Assembly (NCBI GenBank): GCA_039208045.1
Contig: JBCCRH010000312.1
Span: 1-7,635, forward strand
Direction: 5' to 3'
DNA from: JBCCRH01 sp039208045
GTDB lineage: Bacteria > Bacteroidota > Bacteroidia > Chitinophagales > Saprospiraceae
Length of the DNA stretch: 7,635 nucleotides
In this document: positions 1-5,623 of the stretch, piece by piece
Position numbering within the stretch: the stretch's first letter is position 1
How the letters are laid out: every line of letters begins with the position of its first letter
Position numbers and translations under genes: made by a program
Notes under the pieces: model-generated
The model's input: only the letters and a program-made list of their open reading frames with translations
Databases searched by the model: none
Told to the model about the DNA's origin: nothing

Positions 1-799
1 GTACTATACCATGCCCTGTACCCAAGGCCTCCCCACGGAACAAAGTTGATGCTTCCACCCGCTGTGTGAGTGATTGATAGTGGAGCATGCCATTAGTAGT
101 ACCAAGCCACCACGACGTATCTGATTCCATGAAAATGGAAGAAACCATCTGATCCACTAGCGTATCCCGGGCAATGATCTGATCTTTTTCCACCACAGTG
201 GAGACCAGCCCAGCAGACAGGTAGTAAGAAAGCAACTGCACTTGCTGTGCCCCCCACGAACGAACTGCTACTCGCTGGCCATCTAATGGGCCTATCAATT
301 TGGAGATACTTGTCAAGGTGTTCAACACAAACAATTGACCTTTGGCTCCCAAGCCCACCCGCACCCAAAACCGCTTTTGCCCATCCAAATAAAACCCATA
401 GTAGTCAGCCGTGTAAGGTTTTCCATTGGGATCGGTAATGGTATACGATCGGAACTGATCGGTAGCTCGGAGGTAACAATTGACCGCGCCATAAGTCGTA
501 AACCAGAGGTTGCCCAAGGCATCTTCATAGAAGGTACTAGTGACTATATTTCCAGCAATGGAGGTACTATCCGATTGATTGGAACGATACACTTTTACCT
601 GGCTACCATCAAAGCGGTGCAGGCCCTCCAAAGAGCTGATCCAAACGAAGCCCCGCGAATCTTTATGGATAAAAGAATTCCACGTGTCCGAAAGGCCCTC
701 TTCTTGCGTAAGGTGATGAAAGGGTAAACGCAGCGGCTGCGCCTCTAACAGATAGCACCCCGCTAAAAGGCAAAATAGTAGCTTAAGGCGTAGTGGCAT
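1..799 (-). CDS. Two-component regulator propeller sensor, N-terminal part (partial)
   Basis: This is the first 266 residues of a protein that leaves the window on the left, so its C-terminal signalling domain is not visible. Residues 1-20 form a signal sequence. Cleavage could be by signal peptidase I after A20, or the LAGC at 12-15 could be a lipobox. The propeller then begins with the typical opening LTQEEGLSD (30-38), SRGFVWIS (48-55) and GLHRFDG (59-65). Further blades are seen at about 81-119 (DALGNLWFTT) and 220-251 (SWWLGTTNGMLHY). The repeated (D/G)xxGxxWxxTxxGLxxF/Y pattern is that of Reg_prop repeats in periplasmic sensors of hybrid histidine kinases and related regulators of Bacteroidota, which usually sense extracellular ligands. 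Whether the missing end is a hybrid kinase, a LuxR/LytTR type or something else cannot be told. The ATG follows 18 nt after the stop of the upstream gene, with an in-frame stop between, so co-transcription is likely. Confidence 0.88.
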   Translation of the reverse strand, partial: MPLRLKLLFCLLAGCYLLEAQPLRLPFHHLTQEEGLSDTWNSFIHKDSRGFVWISSLEGLHRFDGSQVKVYRSNQSDSTSIAGNIVTSTFYEDALGNLWFTTYGAVNCYLRATDQFRSYTITDPNGKPYTADYYGFYLDGQKRFWVRVGLGAKGQLFVLNTLTSISKLIGPLDGQRVAVRSWGAQQVQLLSYYLSAGLVSTVVEKDQIIARDTLVDQMVSSIFMESDTSWWLGTTNGMLHYQSLTQRVEASTLFRGEALGTGHGIV

Positions 800-817
800 G
801 TTTAGAGTACATATCAA

Positions 818-1480
818 TTATTCAGTAGGGAACCTCCAAGCACTTGCCTTAAAGGTATAATCTGGGTCATCGCCACAGTCTGGTGGACAGGGCATTGCGC
901 TGATGAGGTATTCGCTGGTACGAATGTCCCTCATATCAGCCCCCACGGGCGTAATGCCAAGGGTCGGATGCTGTTCGATACTGGCATTGAACATTTCCTC
1001 CAAAGTTTCATTGCCATCTACAGGTTGTACCATCGGATTACGCTCCCACATATCTTCATAAATGCGTAAGCCAATAGCATTATCAGTGTCTAGCTGCTGC
1101 TCGATCGTGCTGCGGCTAAAATAGGCACTGTACTCATTGGTGGGTCTCAATAGGTCGGCTGCTAAAACCTTATTCATCCGCTTACTTGGGGAAGCGCCTT
1201 CCGATTGGAAAAACCCAACATCCTCACTTGATAAATCGAGCTCCGATCGATCGGGTAGTACGCCTACGCCTATTACTTTGAATGCGCCATCTGTGGTAAG
1301 GTAGGGGTAGAATCGAATGCCCATGCACTCCGGGTTACGCAGTAGCGTTCTTAAGTCGGCAGCGTTAAAAAATTGGCTGTGCCTGCTTCTGGGCGTGCTG
1401 TTTTCCCGAAGGGTAAGTGGCTCGTTGAGGTGTGTTCTTGATTTGGAAAGTCCTTTTTCTGTTCCAGTAAAGTCTTGCAT
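818..1480 (-). CDS. Conserved hypothetical protein, Bacteroidota-type
   Basis: This is a soluble 220-residue protein with no signal peptide or membrane segment and no function I can assign. The reading frame is open up to an ATG at 1534, but a perfect TATATTTG promoter box at 1511-1518 lies inside that extension, so the ATG at 1480, about 24 nt past the expected transcription start, is preferred. The stretch FFNAADLRTLLRNPECMGIR (residues 38-57), followed by FYPYLTTDGAFKVIGVGVL, resembles from memory a widespread Bacteroidota family with a leucine-rich helix, a (G/E)CxGIRxY strand and a 'xLVGVD'-like strand. The C-terminus carries CPPDCG (198-203), a cysteine pair also typical of these small proteins. 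The middle (about 90-180) is polar and low in recognisable motifs. It stands directly upstream of the propeller sensor and probably heads that transcript, but no functional link can be inferred beyond this. Confidence 0.72.
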   Translation of the reverse strand: MQDFTGTEKGLSKSRTHLNEPLTLRENSTPRSRHSQFFNAADLRTLLRNPECMGIRFYPYLTTDGAFKVIGVGVLPDRSELDLSSEDVGFFQSEGASPSKRMNKVLAADLLRPTNEYSAYFSRSTIEQQLDTDNAIGLRIYEDMWERNPMVQPVDGNETLEEMFNASIEQHPTLGITPVGADMRDIRTSEYLISAMPCPPDCGDDPDYTFKASAWRFPTE

Positions 1481-1510
1481 GTTTGGAGGGTTTAGTGTTT
1501 TGTGTCCCTT

Positions 1511-1518
1511 CAAATATA
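1511..1518 (-). promoter_or_regulatory. Bacteroidota -7 promoter box TATATTTG
   Basis: Read on the minus strand this is TATATTTG, a full match to the Bacteroidota sigma-ABfr -7 consensus TAnnTTTG. Transcription would begin near 1504-1506, leaving a leader of about 25 nt before the ATG at 1480. No good -33 TTTG at the usual distance was found: a TTG lies 13 nt upstream, which is too close. The site decides the start of the 818-1480 gene. Confidence 0.55.
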
Positions 1519-1545
1519 CTCTTTTTTGACACAATTTTAGTTTTA

Positions 1546-1665
1546 CTAATGTGCAACTAGTGCAAACGCATCAAGCTGTTTTTGCCAATATTGCTCGGAT
1601 TTCATAGCTTGAAGTTGGCGTATTAGTCTAATTTTCTCCTCAAGCCGGCTGGGCTCTTCATTTTT
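1546..1665 (-). pseudogene. Possible small gene remnant (coiled-coil-like)
   Basis: From an in-frame TGA at 1666-1668 to the TAG at 1546-1548 the frame reads KNEEPSRLEEKIRLIRQLQA followed by MKSEQYWQKQLDAFALVAH. Its composition is charged, leucine/glutamine-rich and amphipathic, as in a helical or coiled-coil segment, and unlike random translation. There is no start codon except the internal Met21. Just upstream an ATGAAAAAATGA reads MKK-stop in another frame, so a one-base change could have separated a start from this body. It could be the decayed tail of a regulator or transposase-like protein, or chance. Confidence is low. Confidence 0.22.
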
Positions 1666-1710
1666 TCATTGCCAAAAAACGAAGCAAAAAGGCTAGAAAA
1701 GGCAAGATTT

Positions 1711-1728
1711 ATCACGCCATAGCGTGAC
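1711..1728 (-). terminator. Hairpin, possible terminator of the reductase/acetyltransferase operon
   Basis: TCACGC (1712-1717) and GCGTGA (1722-1727) are a perfect inverted repeat around a 4-nt loop, extended by one G-U pair in the minus-strand RNA. It lies about 88 nt beyond the stop of the acetyltransferase gene. The following transcript is only moderately U-rich (TTTTC and TTTTTG further on), so intrinsic termination is possible but not classic. Confidence 0.3.
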
Positions 1729-1815
1729 TCCTCCGTCAGACAATGCCTTTTCGGGCAGCCGCCACCAGATTCAGCATGTTCTGGGGCAGTTTTAGTTTGA
1801 TATGGTTGCTGTAAC

Positions 1816-2664
1816 CTATAGCGATAGTAGTAGTTCTAGCTGGCCAATAAAGGAGGTTAGGCCAAAACGATGCAGGGCAGCGAGGGTGGAGGCATCTCGC
1901 TTGTCGAGATTGATGGCTGACATCTTGGGGTTGCCAATGCGGCTGAGTTGGTAAAAGAGGTAGCGGCCGATACCTTGCCCTCGAACTTCGGGATGGATAC
2001 CGAATTGCATGATGCGACCTGATTGGCGGTTTTTCACAGCATAGCCTACCAATTGGCCACCCACGCGCACCTCTAGTGCCACTAGCTGTTTCCAAATTTG
2101 TAGCACTCCTGCCAGGTGATTTTGCCAAGAAGGTGCATAATTCCAAAATTCGTTCAACTCGTCCCAGGGTAGTTTTGTAGCTACGGTAATCTGCACGGCC
2201 GGATCAATGGTAACGCCCTTAGCCTGAAACGCTCCTTTTACACAATCGAAGCTGCGCTGCTGCTGAAACCCCAATTTCTTGTACACGCCAATGGCTCGCT
2301 CATTGGTATCAATTACTTCTAATAAGCACTGCTGTACCCCTGCTTTTTTGAATAGTGGAAACAGCTGATCGTACATGCGCGTTGTGAGCTGCTGCCCTCG
2401 GAAAGCGGGGATAACCCCCGTGCCTGCATTATAAGCAGTAGGCAGCCCCTCCCATTTTCCCGTTCCCGTTAGAATAAATCCAACCAACTGCTCGTTGGCG
2501 AAAGCCCCCATAGAATGGGCCAGATCAATACGATCGATCCGCACCTTATGGCGCAGCATCTCTTCATTCAGTTGAATGGGAATCATATATTGGGCGAAGG
2601 CCTCATTAAAGGTAGCGACGAGCTGAGGTAGTGGGGTGGTGTTGAGGGGTTTAAACTGGATCAT
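1816..2664 (-). CDS. Tandem-domain GNAT N-acetyltransferase
   Basis: This 282-residue cytosolic protein is built of two GNAT folds, as in MshD-like tandem enzymes, and is predicted to transfer an acetyl group from acetyl-CoA to an unknown amine. In the N-terminal domain (about 1-145), motif A is GTGVIPAFRGQQLTTRMYDQ (81-100) and motif B is EVIDTNERAIGVYKKLGF (116-133). In the C-terminal domain (about 155-282), motif A is FGIHPEVRGQGIGRYLFYQL (221-240) and the motif-B region includes DASTLAALHRFGLTSF. The C-terminal pyrophosphate loop R228-G-Q-G-I-G233 matches R/QxxGxG/A fully, while the N-terminal loop (R89-G-Q-Q-L-T94) is degenerate. Probably only the C-terminal site binds CoA in the standard way. 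The substrate cannot be predicted. The start lies 3 nt after the stop of the aldo/keto reductase gene, so the two are almost certainly co-transcribed and perhaps translationally coupled. Confidence 0.9.
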   Translation of the reverse strand: MIQFKPLNTTPLPQLVATFNEAFAQYMIPIQLNEEMLRHKVRIDRIDLAHSMGAFANEQLVGFILTGTGKWEGLPTAYNAGTGVIPAFRGQQLTTRMYDQLFPLFKKAGVQQCLLEVIDTNERAIGVYKKLGFQQQRSFDCVKGAFQAKGVTIDPAVQITVATKLPWDELNEFWNYAPSWQNHLAGVLQIWKQLVALEVRVGGQLVGYAVKNRQSGRIMQFGIHPEVRGQGIGRYLFYQLSRIGNPKMSAINLDKRDASTLAALHRFGLTSFIGQLELLLSL

Positions 2665-2667
2665 GGG

Positions 2668-3624
2668 CTAGGCTTGGGTAATCTGATGTAGTGCACTCAT
2701 CTCTTCTTCTGTGAGTTGAAAATCCTGTGTTTGCGCATTGTTTTGAGCGTGCCTGACTTTGGTGGCGCCGGGTATAGCGAGGATGGTATCGCCATGCACT
2801 TGCAAGAGCCAGCGCAGCGCCACTTGGCTGGGCTCCACTCCTTTAGCGGCAGCGATGCGCTGAAGCACTTCCACGACAGGGGCACTTTTTTGGAGTCCTT
2901 TTGCAGAAAAAGCGGACATGCGCTTGCGTGGGCCTACGCGCTGTTTGATTAGGCTAGGGTCGGCATGGAATTTGCCGGTGAGCAGGCCTTGTGCCAGCGG
3001 GGAATAGGCGATAATGCTGATGCCCAATTCTTTTGCCATTTGGATAGTGCCATTGTGGTCAGCTTGGCGCTGGAGCAGGTTGTACTGTATTTGGTTGCTC
3101 GCCAGTGGGATGCCTTTTTTCTCCAAATGCTTATAGGCTTGCTTTAGTTGTGCTGCATTATAGTTGCTTACGCCAATGGCCCGGATATGCCCTTGTTGTA
3201 CGAGCTCTGCCATCGCGTCGAGCTGCCGTTTTCTGCTGGAAAACGAACCATACGGCGCATGTATTTGATGCAAATCAATCGGGTAGCCATCTAAAAATTG
3301 AAGGCGTTTGTGGATCGTCTTGGTGATGGAACTGGCAAAGCGTAAGGGCGGGAACCATTTGGTAGCAATACGTACGGTAGTTGCCCCTTCTTGTTGTAGC
3401 GCTTTCGCTAAACCGGCCTCGCTCGCCCCCCATCCATATGCTTCGGCCGTGTCAAACCAGTTAACTCCTCCATCTAGTGTTGCTTTTACAATGTCGTTGG
3501 TCAGCTCTTGTCCGAGCTTGGGCCAGTAGGCGCCGGTCAGGGCCTTGCCATCAGAAAATTGCCAGCAGCCCAAGCCAATGGGGGTGAGTTGGATGTCGGT
3601 ATGTCCTAGTTGTCGTGTTTGCAT
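2668..3624 (-). CDS. Aldo/keto reductase
   Basis: This 318-residue cytosolic oxidoreductase has the (beta/alpha)8 aldo/keto reductase fold and reduces an aldehyde or ketone with NAD(P)H. The full catalytic tetrad is visible: D58 in NWFDTAEAYG, Y63 in the same motif, K89 in IATKW and H122 in LHQIHAPYG. Other hallmarks are GLGCWQF near the N-terminus (17-23), GVSNYNAAQL (151-160), SNQIQYNLL (176-184), AYSPLAQGLLTGKF (206-219) and the cofactor-binding IPGATK (284-289). Length and motif order fit the bacterial aryl-alcohol-dehydrogenase-like group, and nothing is missing. The substrate is unknown. It is the first gene of a two-gene operon with the acetyltransferase. A 13-nt palindrome sits 14-26 nt ahead of the ATG, which may reflect regulation by a dimeric repressor. 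Confidence 0.95.
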   Translation of the reverse strand: MQTRQLGHTDIQLTPIGLGCWQFSDGKALTGAYWPKLGQELTNDIVKATLDGGVNWFDTAEAYGWGASEAGLAKALQQEGATTVRIATKWFPPLRFASSITKTIHKRLQFLDGYPIDLHQIHAPYGSFSSRKRQLDAMAELVQQGHIRAIGVSNYNAAQLKQAYKHLEKKGIPLASNQIQYNLLQRQADHNGTIQMAKELGISIIAYSPLAQGLLTGKFHADPSLIKQRVGPRKRMSAFSAKGLQKSAPVVEVLQRIAAAKGVEPSQVALRWLLQVHGDTILAIPGATKVRHAQNNAQTQDFQLTEEEMSALHQITQA

Positions 3625-3637
3625 TTGTTGCTTTATA

Positions 3638-3650
3638 CTTACAATGTAAG
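3638..3650. promoter_or_regulatory. Palindromic operator-like site ahead of the aldo/keto reductase
   Basis: CTTACAATGTAAG is a perfect 6-bp inverted repeat around a single central base. It lies between the candidate -7 box (3669-3676) and the start codon (3622-3624), at roughly +13 to +25, a position where a bound dimeric repressor would block transcription. The regulator is unknown, and no transcription-factor gene adjoins this operon in the window. Confidence 0.4.
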
Positions 3651-3668
3651 CACCTTAGCTGCAAATGA

Positions 3669-3676
3669 CAAATATG
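3669..3676 (-). promoter_or_regulatory. Candidate -7 box CATATTTG of the reductase operon
   Basis: On the minus strand CATATTTG matches TAnnTTTG at all but the first base. It would place the transcript start near 3663 and give a leader of about 40 nt. No clear -33 TTTG was found at the right spacing. Confidence 0.35.
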
Positions 3677-3761
3677 GGAGGGACTTGTGTAGTGCTTGAA
3701 GCTACATGGAAGCCGTGGGGAAACGTCGGAGCAGCCCTGATGGAAGCGGTATGAGGAGTGG

Positions 3762-3850
3762 CGAAAAGCTAATAGTGCCCCCATGCCAGGTGGCTGAGCG
3801 AATACTTGGAGGGAAGACACCTGGCATGGGAATGGCAATATAGCTTTTCG
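3762..3850. repeat. Long imperfect inverted repeat / hairpin element (~90 nt)
   Basis: The arms are 3762-3792 and 3818-3850, around a 25-nt loop. The inner stem is a perfect 13-bp repeat: CCCATGCCAGGTG at 3780-3792 against CACCTGGCATGGG at 3818-3830. The outer stem is a perfect 9-bp repeat: CGAAAAGCT at 3762-3770 against AGCTTTTCG at 3842-3850. A TGCC/GGCA match with a small bulge joins them. Roughly 26 base pairs would form in either strand's RNA. There is no T-tract on either side, so it is not a classic intrinsic terminator. It lies between two minus-strand operons, 38 nt past the stop of the upstream one. It could be a REP/MITE-like dispersed element, a transcript-end stabiliser or a small structured RNA. 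Confidence 0.65.
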
Positions 3851-3867
3851 ACGCTCTGAATTTTAGC

Positions 3868-3888
3868 GGACAGCAGGATAAGCTGCCC
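3868..3888 (-). terminator. Hairpin directly after the barrel gene's stop codon
   Basis: In the minus-strand RNA, GGGCAGC (3888-3882) and GCUGUCC (3874-3868) form a 7-bp stem with one G-U pair and a 7-nt loop. It begins immediately after the TAA of the 3889-4752 gene. The downstream bases (GCTAAAATTC) lack a U-run, so Rho-independent termination is uncertain. It may instead protect the mRNA end. Confidence 0.3.
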
Positions 3889-4752
3889 TTATAACTTAAA
3901 AAATACGCCAAAACTATACGACGGATTGGCATAAATCAAACGCCCTGAAAAGGCGGTACCTATAGTAGCTGATACGCCCCACTGCTCATTGATATTGTAA
4001 GCGATCTCTGGGGTGAACGACCAGAACTCACTGTTATTAGCAAAGATGGTAACGCCTGCTGCTGCTTCACTGGGCAAGACGCCATTATTGAGGGATTCGA
4101 TGCCTGTTATACGAGCGATAGCGGTGATTTTGTTATTCCAAAAGGTAGCACCAAACTCTGCGCTAAAGCGCAATTCGTCAGAGAAGTCATTGGTGCGATT
4201 GTTAAAGCCCGCAGCAATATTTGCGAAAGCATTGACCTTGCCGATGGTAAAGCCACGGCCCAAATCGAGCTGAAATAGTTGATTGAATTCGCCATCGCCC
4301 GTTTGTAGCGTACCTTGGGAACCACCTGCATTTTCCCCCAGAGGGATACCAAACAACACGGTAGCGCTGAGCACGTAAGGCCCCTTAGTGAGCAGGCCAT
4401 ATTTTAGTCCAATATCGGTATCGCCAAGCGAATTGATAGCGTCGCCGGGCGTGATAATCTCGCCCGTTGTAGCCGAGACCGTATTGTTGAAATAAGCACG
4501 ACTGTAAAATGGGAAATTTAGGATGCCCGTTAGGCGATCCGTGAAGCCATACTCGGCATAAAGCGAGGTATTAAAGATGCCATTGGTCACGTTGGGGTCT
4601 ATCAGTCCGGTATCCGTAAAATGCTGATCTGCAATAATCCACCATTGGCTGAGCTTGAAGAAACCGTGTCCTTTGGGTTGCGGCCAACCGCCCCCGGCTT
4701 GCAGGGATTGGATACCAAAAATAAAGAGGATGAATAGTGTTAAACGTCTCAT
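3889..4752 (-). CDS. Predicted outer-membrane beta-barrel protein (transporter-like)
   Basis: This 287-residue exported protein has a signal peptide at 1-19 (MRRL, a hydrophobic core, cleavage after SLQA). The mature part is a series of alternating polar/hydrophobic strands with aromatic girdles, such as LYAEYGFTDRLTGILNFPFY (64-83), GDTDIGLKYGLL (110-121), YVLSATVLFGIPLGE (126-140) and FWSFTPEIAYNINEQWGVSA (243-262). It closes with YSFGVFFKL, as expected of a terminal outer-membrane strand. The pattern 'YGFTDRL...' resembles barrels annotated as MetA-pathway/transporter-like, but that is only a resemblance and the substrate is unknown. About 12 strands could fit; I did not count them rigorously. 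The gene starts 12 nt after the stop of the DM13 lipoprotein gene, so both form one operon and may act together at the outer membrane. Confidence 0.7.
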   Translation of the reverse strand: MRRLTLFILFIFGIQSLQAGGGWPQPKGHGFFKLSQWWIIADQHFTDTGLIDPNVTNGIFNTSLYAEYGFTDRLTGILNFPFYSRAYFNNTVSATTGEIITPGDAINSLGDTDIGLKYGLLTKGPYVLSATVLFGIPLGENAGGSQGTLQTGDGEFNQLFQLDLGRGFTIGKVNAFANIAAGFNNRTNDFSDELRFSAEFGATFWNNKITAIARITGIESLNNGVLPSEAAAGVTIFANNSEFWSFTPEIAYNINEQWGVSATIGTAFSGRLIYANPSYSFGVFFKL

Positions 4753-4764
4753 AATGATTGGGTT

Positions 4765-5442
4765 TTATTCGCTGAGCTGGCCATCGCCGACTTTCACGCT
4801 GAAGGGTTTGCAATAATAGAGCAGGTAGTCGTATTCACTGATGTTGATACCATTAATTCGGTAGGTATGGCCACCGTTGAAGACATCTACTTTGCCTACT
4901 TCAAAGGCATTATTGGTGGTGTTAGGGTTATTGGTCAGGTAGAGGTACAAGCCGGGTAAGCTCGCAGAAGCCCGATAATTGTCGGCCACTTCTATAATTA
5001 ACTCATCGCCCTCTTGTGTAACTATAAAGTCGCCTTCTAGCACATATGAACTCGTGGTACGGATGACTCCAGTACGCTCGCTGATGGTAGTGACGGTTTC
5101 GGTTCCGACTGCTACCAGCACAGAATCCCTGAGCGTGAGCTGTTCGGGTGTTACAACTTCGGCGTAGACCGTAGCGGCACCCGTTGCGATGCCAGTAGCG
5201 AGGCCATTATCATCGATACTCAAAATGGAGGCATCAGTAGTAGACCAGAAAACGGGAAGCGCTTGGGTTTGGCCAATATTATTAGTGTAGCGGCCTTCGA
5301 ATTGATAAGTATCGTTCACGGCCAAGGTATCGATAGTGCTGGTGATGCGAAGTTCTTCGGTCACCGTATCCTGGATGATATCATCGCCAATGCAGGATTG
5401 GACGAGCGCGGCGAGGAGCATCAAAAGTAGTATAGGGCGCAT
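4765..5442 (-). CDS. Lipoprotein with Big_2-like and DM13 domains
   Basis: This is a 225-residue envelope lipoprotein. An ATG further upstream at 5490 overlaps the TACCTTTG promoter box and would spoil the signal sequence. Starting at 5442 gives MRPILLLMLLAALVQSC, a clean lipoprotein signal with C17 as the lipidated residue (-3 to -1 is VQS, the Q being slightly unusual). The acidic GDD just after C17 may favour surface display, as in other Bacteroidota. Residues about 32-113 form a Big_2-like immunoglobulin fold (TLAVNDTYQFEG..., FWSTTDASILSIDDNGLATG, GAATVYAEV). Residues about 128-224 match DM13: LEGDFIV, LIIEVADNY, LPGLYLYLTNN, VGKVDVFNGGHTYRI and the hallmark YYCKPFSVKVG with Cys211. DM13 is proposed from comparative analysis to be a redox or electron-transfer module, with function unproven. 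It heads the operon with the beta-barrel gene and is divergent from the two-component system. Confidence 0.85.
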   Translation of the reverse strand: MRPILLLMLLAALVQSCIGDDIIQDTVTEELRITSTIDTLAVNDTYQFEGRYTNNIGQTQALPVFWSTTDASILSIDDNGLATGIATGAATVYAEVVTPEQLTLRDSVLVAVGTETVTTISERTGVIRTTSSYVLEGDFIVTQEGDELIIEVADNYRASASLPGLYLYLTNNPNTTNNAFEVGKVDVFNGGHTYRINGINISEYDYLLYYCKPFSVKVGDGQLSE

Positions 5443-5487
5443 AGCAGTTGCAATTTTTGGTTGAATAAATTGTTGTGAATAACGCTG

Positions 5488-5495
5488 CAAAGGTA
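5488..5495 (-). promoter_or_regulatory. Bacteroidota -7 box TACCTTTG of the lipoprotein/barrel operon
   Basis: On the minus strand TACCTTTG is a full match to TAnnTTTG. Transcription would begin near 5482, about 40 nt before the ATG at 5442. This excludes the upstream in-frame ATG at 5490 as the start. A convincing -33 TTTG is absent at the usual distance, which may mean that an activator is needed. Confidence 0.55.
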
Positions 5496-5515
5496 GAGTT
5501 GGGTTGAGCTGAAAA

Positions 5516-5530
5516 TATCACAGAATGATA
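5516..5530. promoter_or_regulatory. Small inverted repeat upstream of the lipoprotein promoter
   Basis: TATCA-cagaa-TGATA is a perfect 5-bp inverted repeat centred about 30 bp upstream of the -7 box of the lipoprotein operon, where an activator could bind. OmpR-family regulators more often use direct repeats, so assignment to the adjacent response regulator is speculative. Confidence 0.2.
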
Positions 5531-5561
5531 ACAGCCACCAGTGCAGTCGTGGTAAAGACAC

Positions 5562-5589
5562 TTTGTCAAGCCAGAAATATTCAAGTTTG
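5562..5589 (+). promoter_or_regulatory. Candidate promoter of the two-component operon
   Basis: TTTG at 5562-5565 followed after 16 nt by CAAGTTTG at 5582-5589 approximates the Bacteroidota TTTG / TAnnTTTG promoter, with the first base of the -7 box mismatched and short spacing. It would start the transcript near 5595, about 28 nt before the ATG. An overlapping inverted repeat, CAAGTT (5582-5587) / AACTTG (5601-5606), could allow autoregulation. Confidence 0.3.
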
Positions 5590-5623
5590 TACTAACTGTT
5601 AACTTGACGTAAACTCCCTCCCT

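Larger units (their letters stand above)
1481..1815. other. Intergenic region with promoter, possible remnants and hairpin
   Basis: There is no convincing intact gene in these 335 nt. The right-hand part contains the leader and promoter of the 818-1480 gene. Minus-strand positions 1546-1665 read as a 39-residue coding-like peptide without a start. At 1711-1728 there is a short hairpin. Minus-strand positions 1736-1801 read SNHIKLKLPQNMLNLVAAAR and end KGIV-stop, in a frame different from the neighbouring acetyltransferase. That tail looks protein-like and could be the end of a decayed gene or dispersed repeat, but I could not recognise a family with certainty. Confidence 0.4.

Noticed and set aside
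335..727. 130-residue plus-strand open frame
   Set aside because: It lies entirely antisense to the propeller sensor, whose minus-strand frame carries clear domain motifs; the plus-strand translation resembles no protein family.
1736..2146. 136-residue minus-strand open frame
   Set aside because: Most of it overlaps the acetyltransferase in another frame and is rich in Arg/Ser/Pro, typical of a shadow. Only its last ~22 residues beyond the acetyltransferase stop look protein-like, and these are reported separately.
3762..3850. Intact insertion sequence or intrinsic terminator
   Set aside because: No transposase frame lies between the arms and no T-tract follows on either strand.
3551..3932. 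Two overlapping minus-strand frames of 95 and 76 residues across 3551-3932
   Set aside because: They cover the long hairpin and the reductase and barrel gene ends, and have no recognisable motifs or credible start context; the hairpin explains their unusual sequence.
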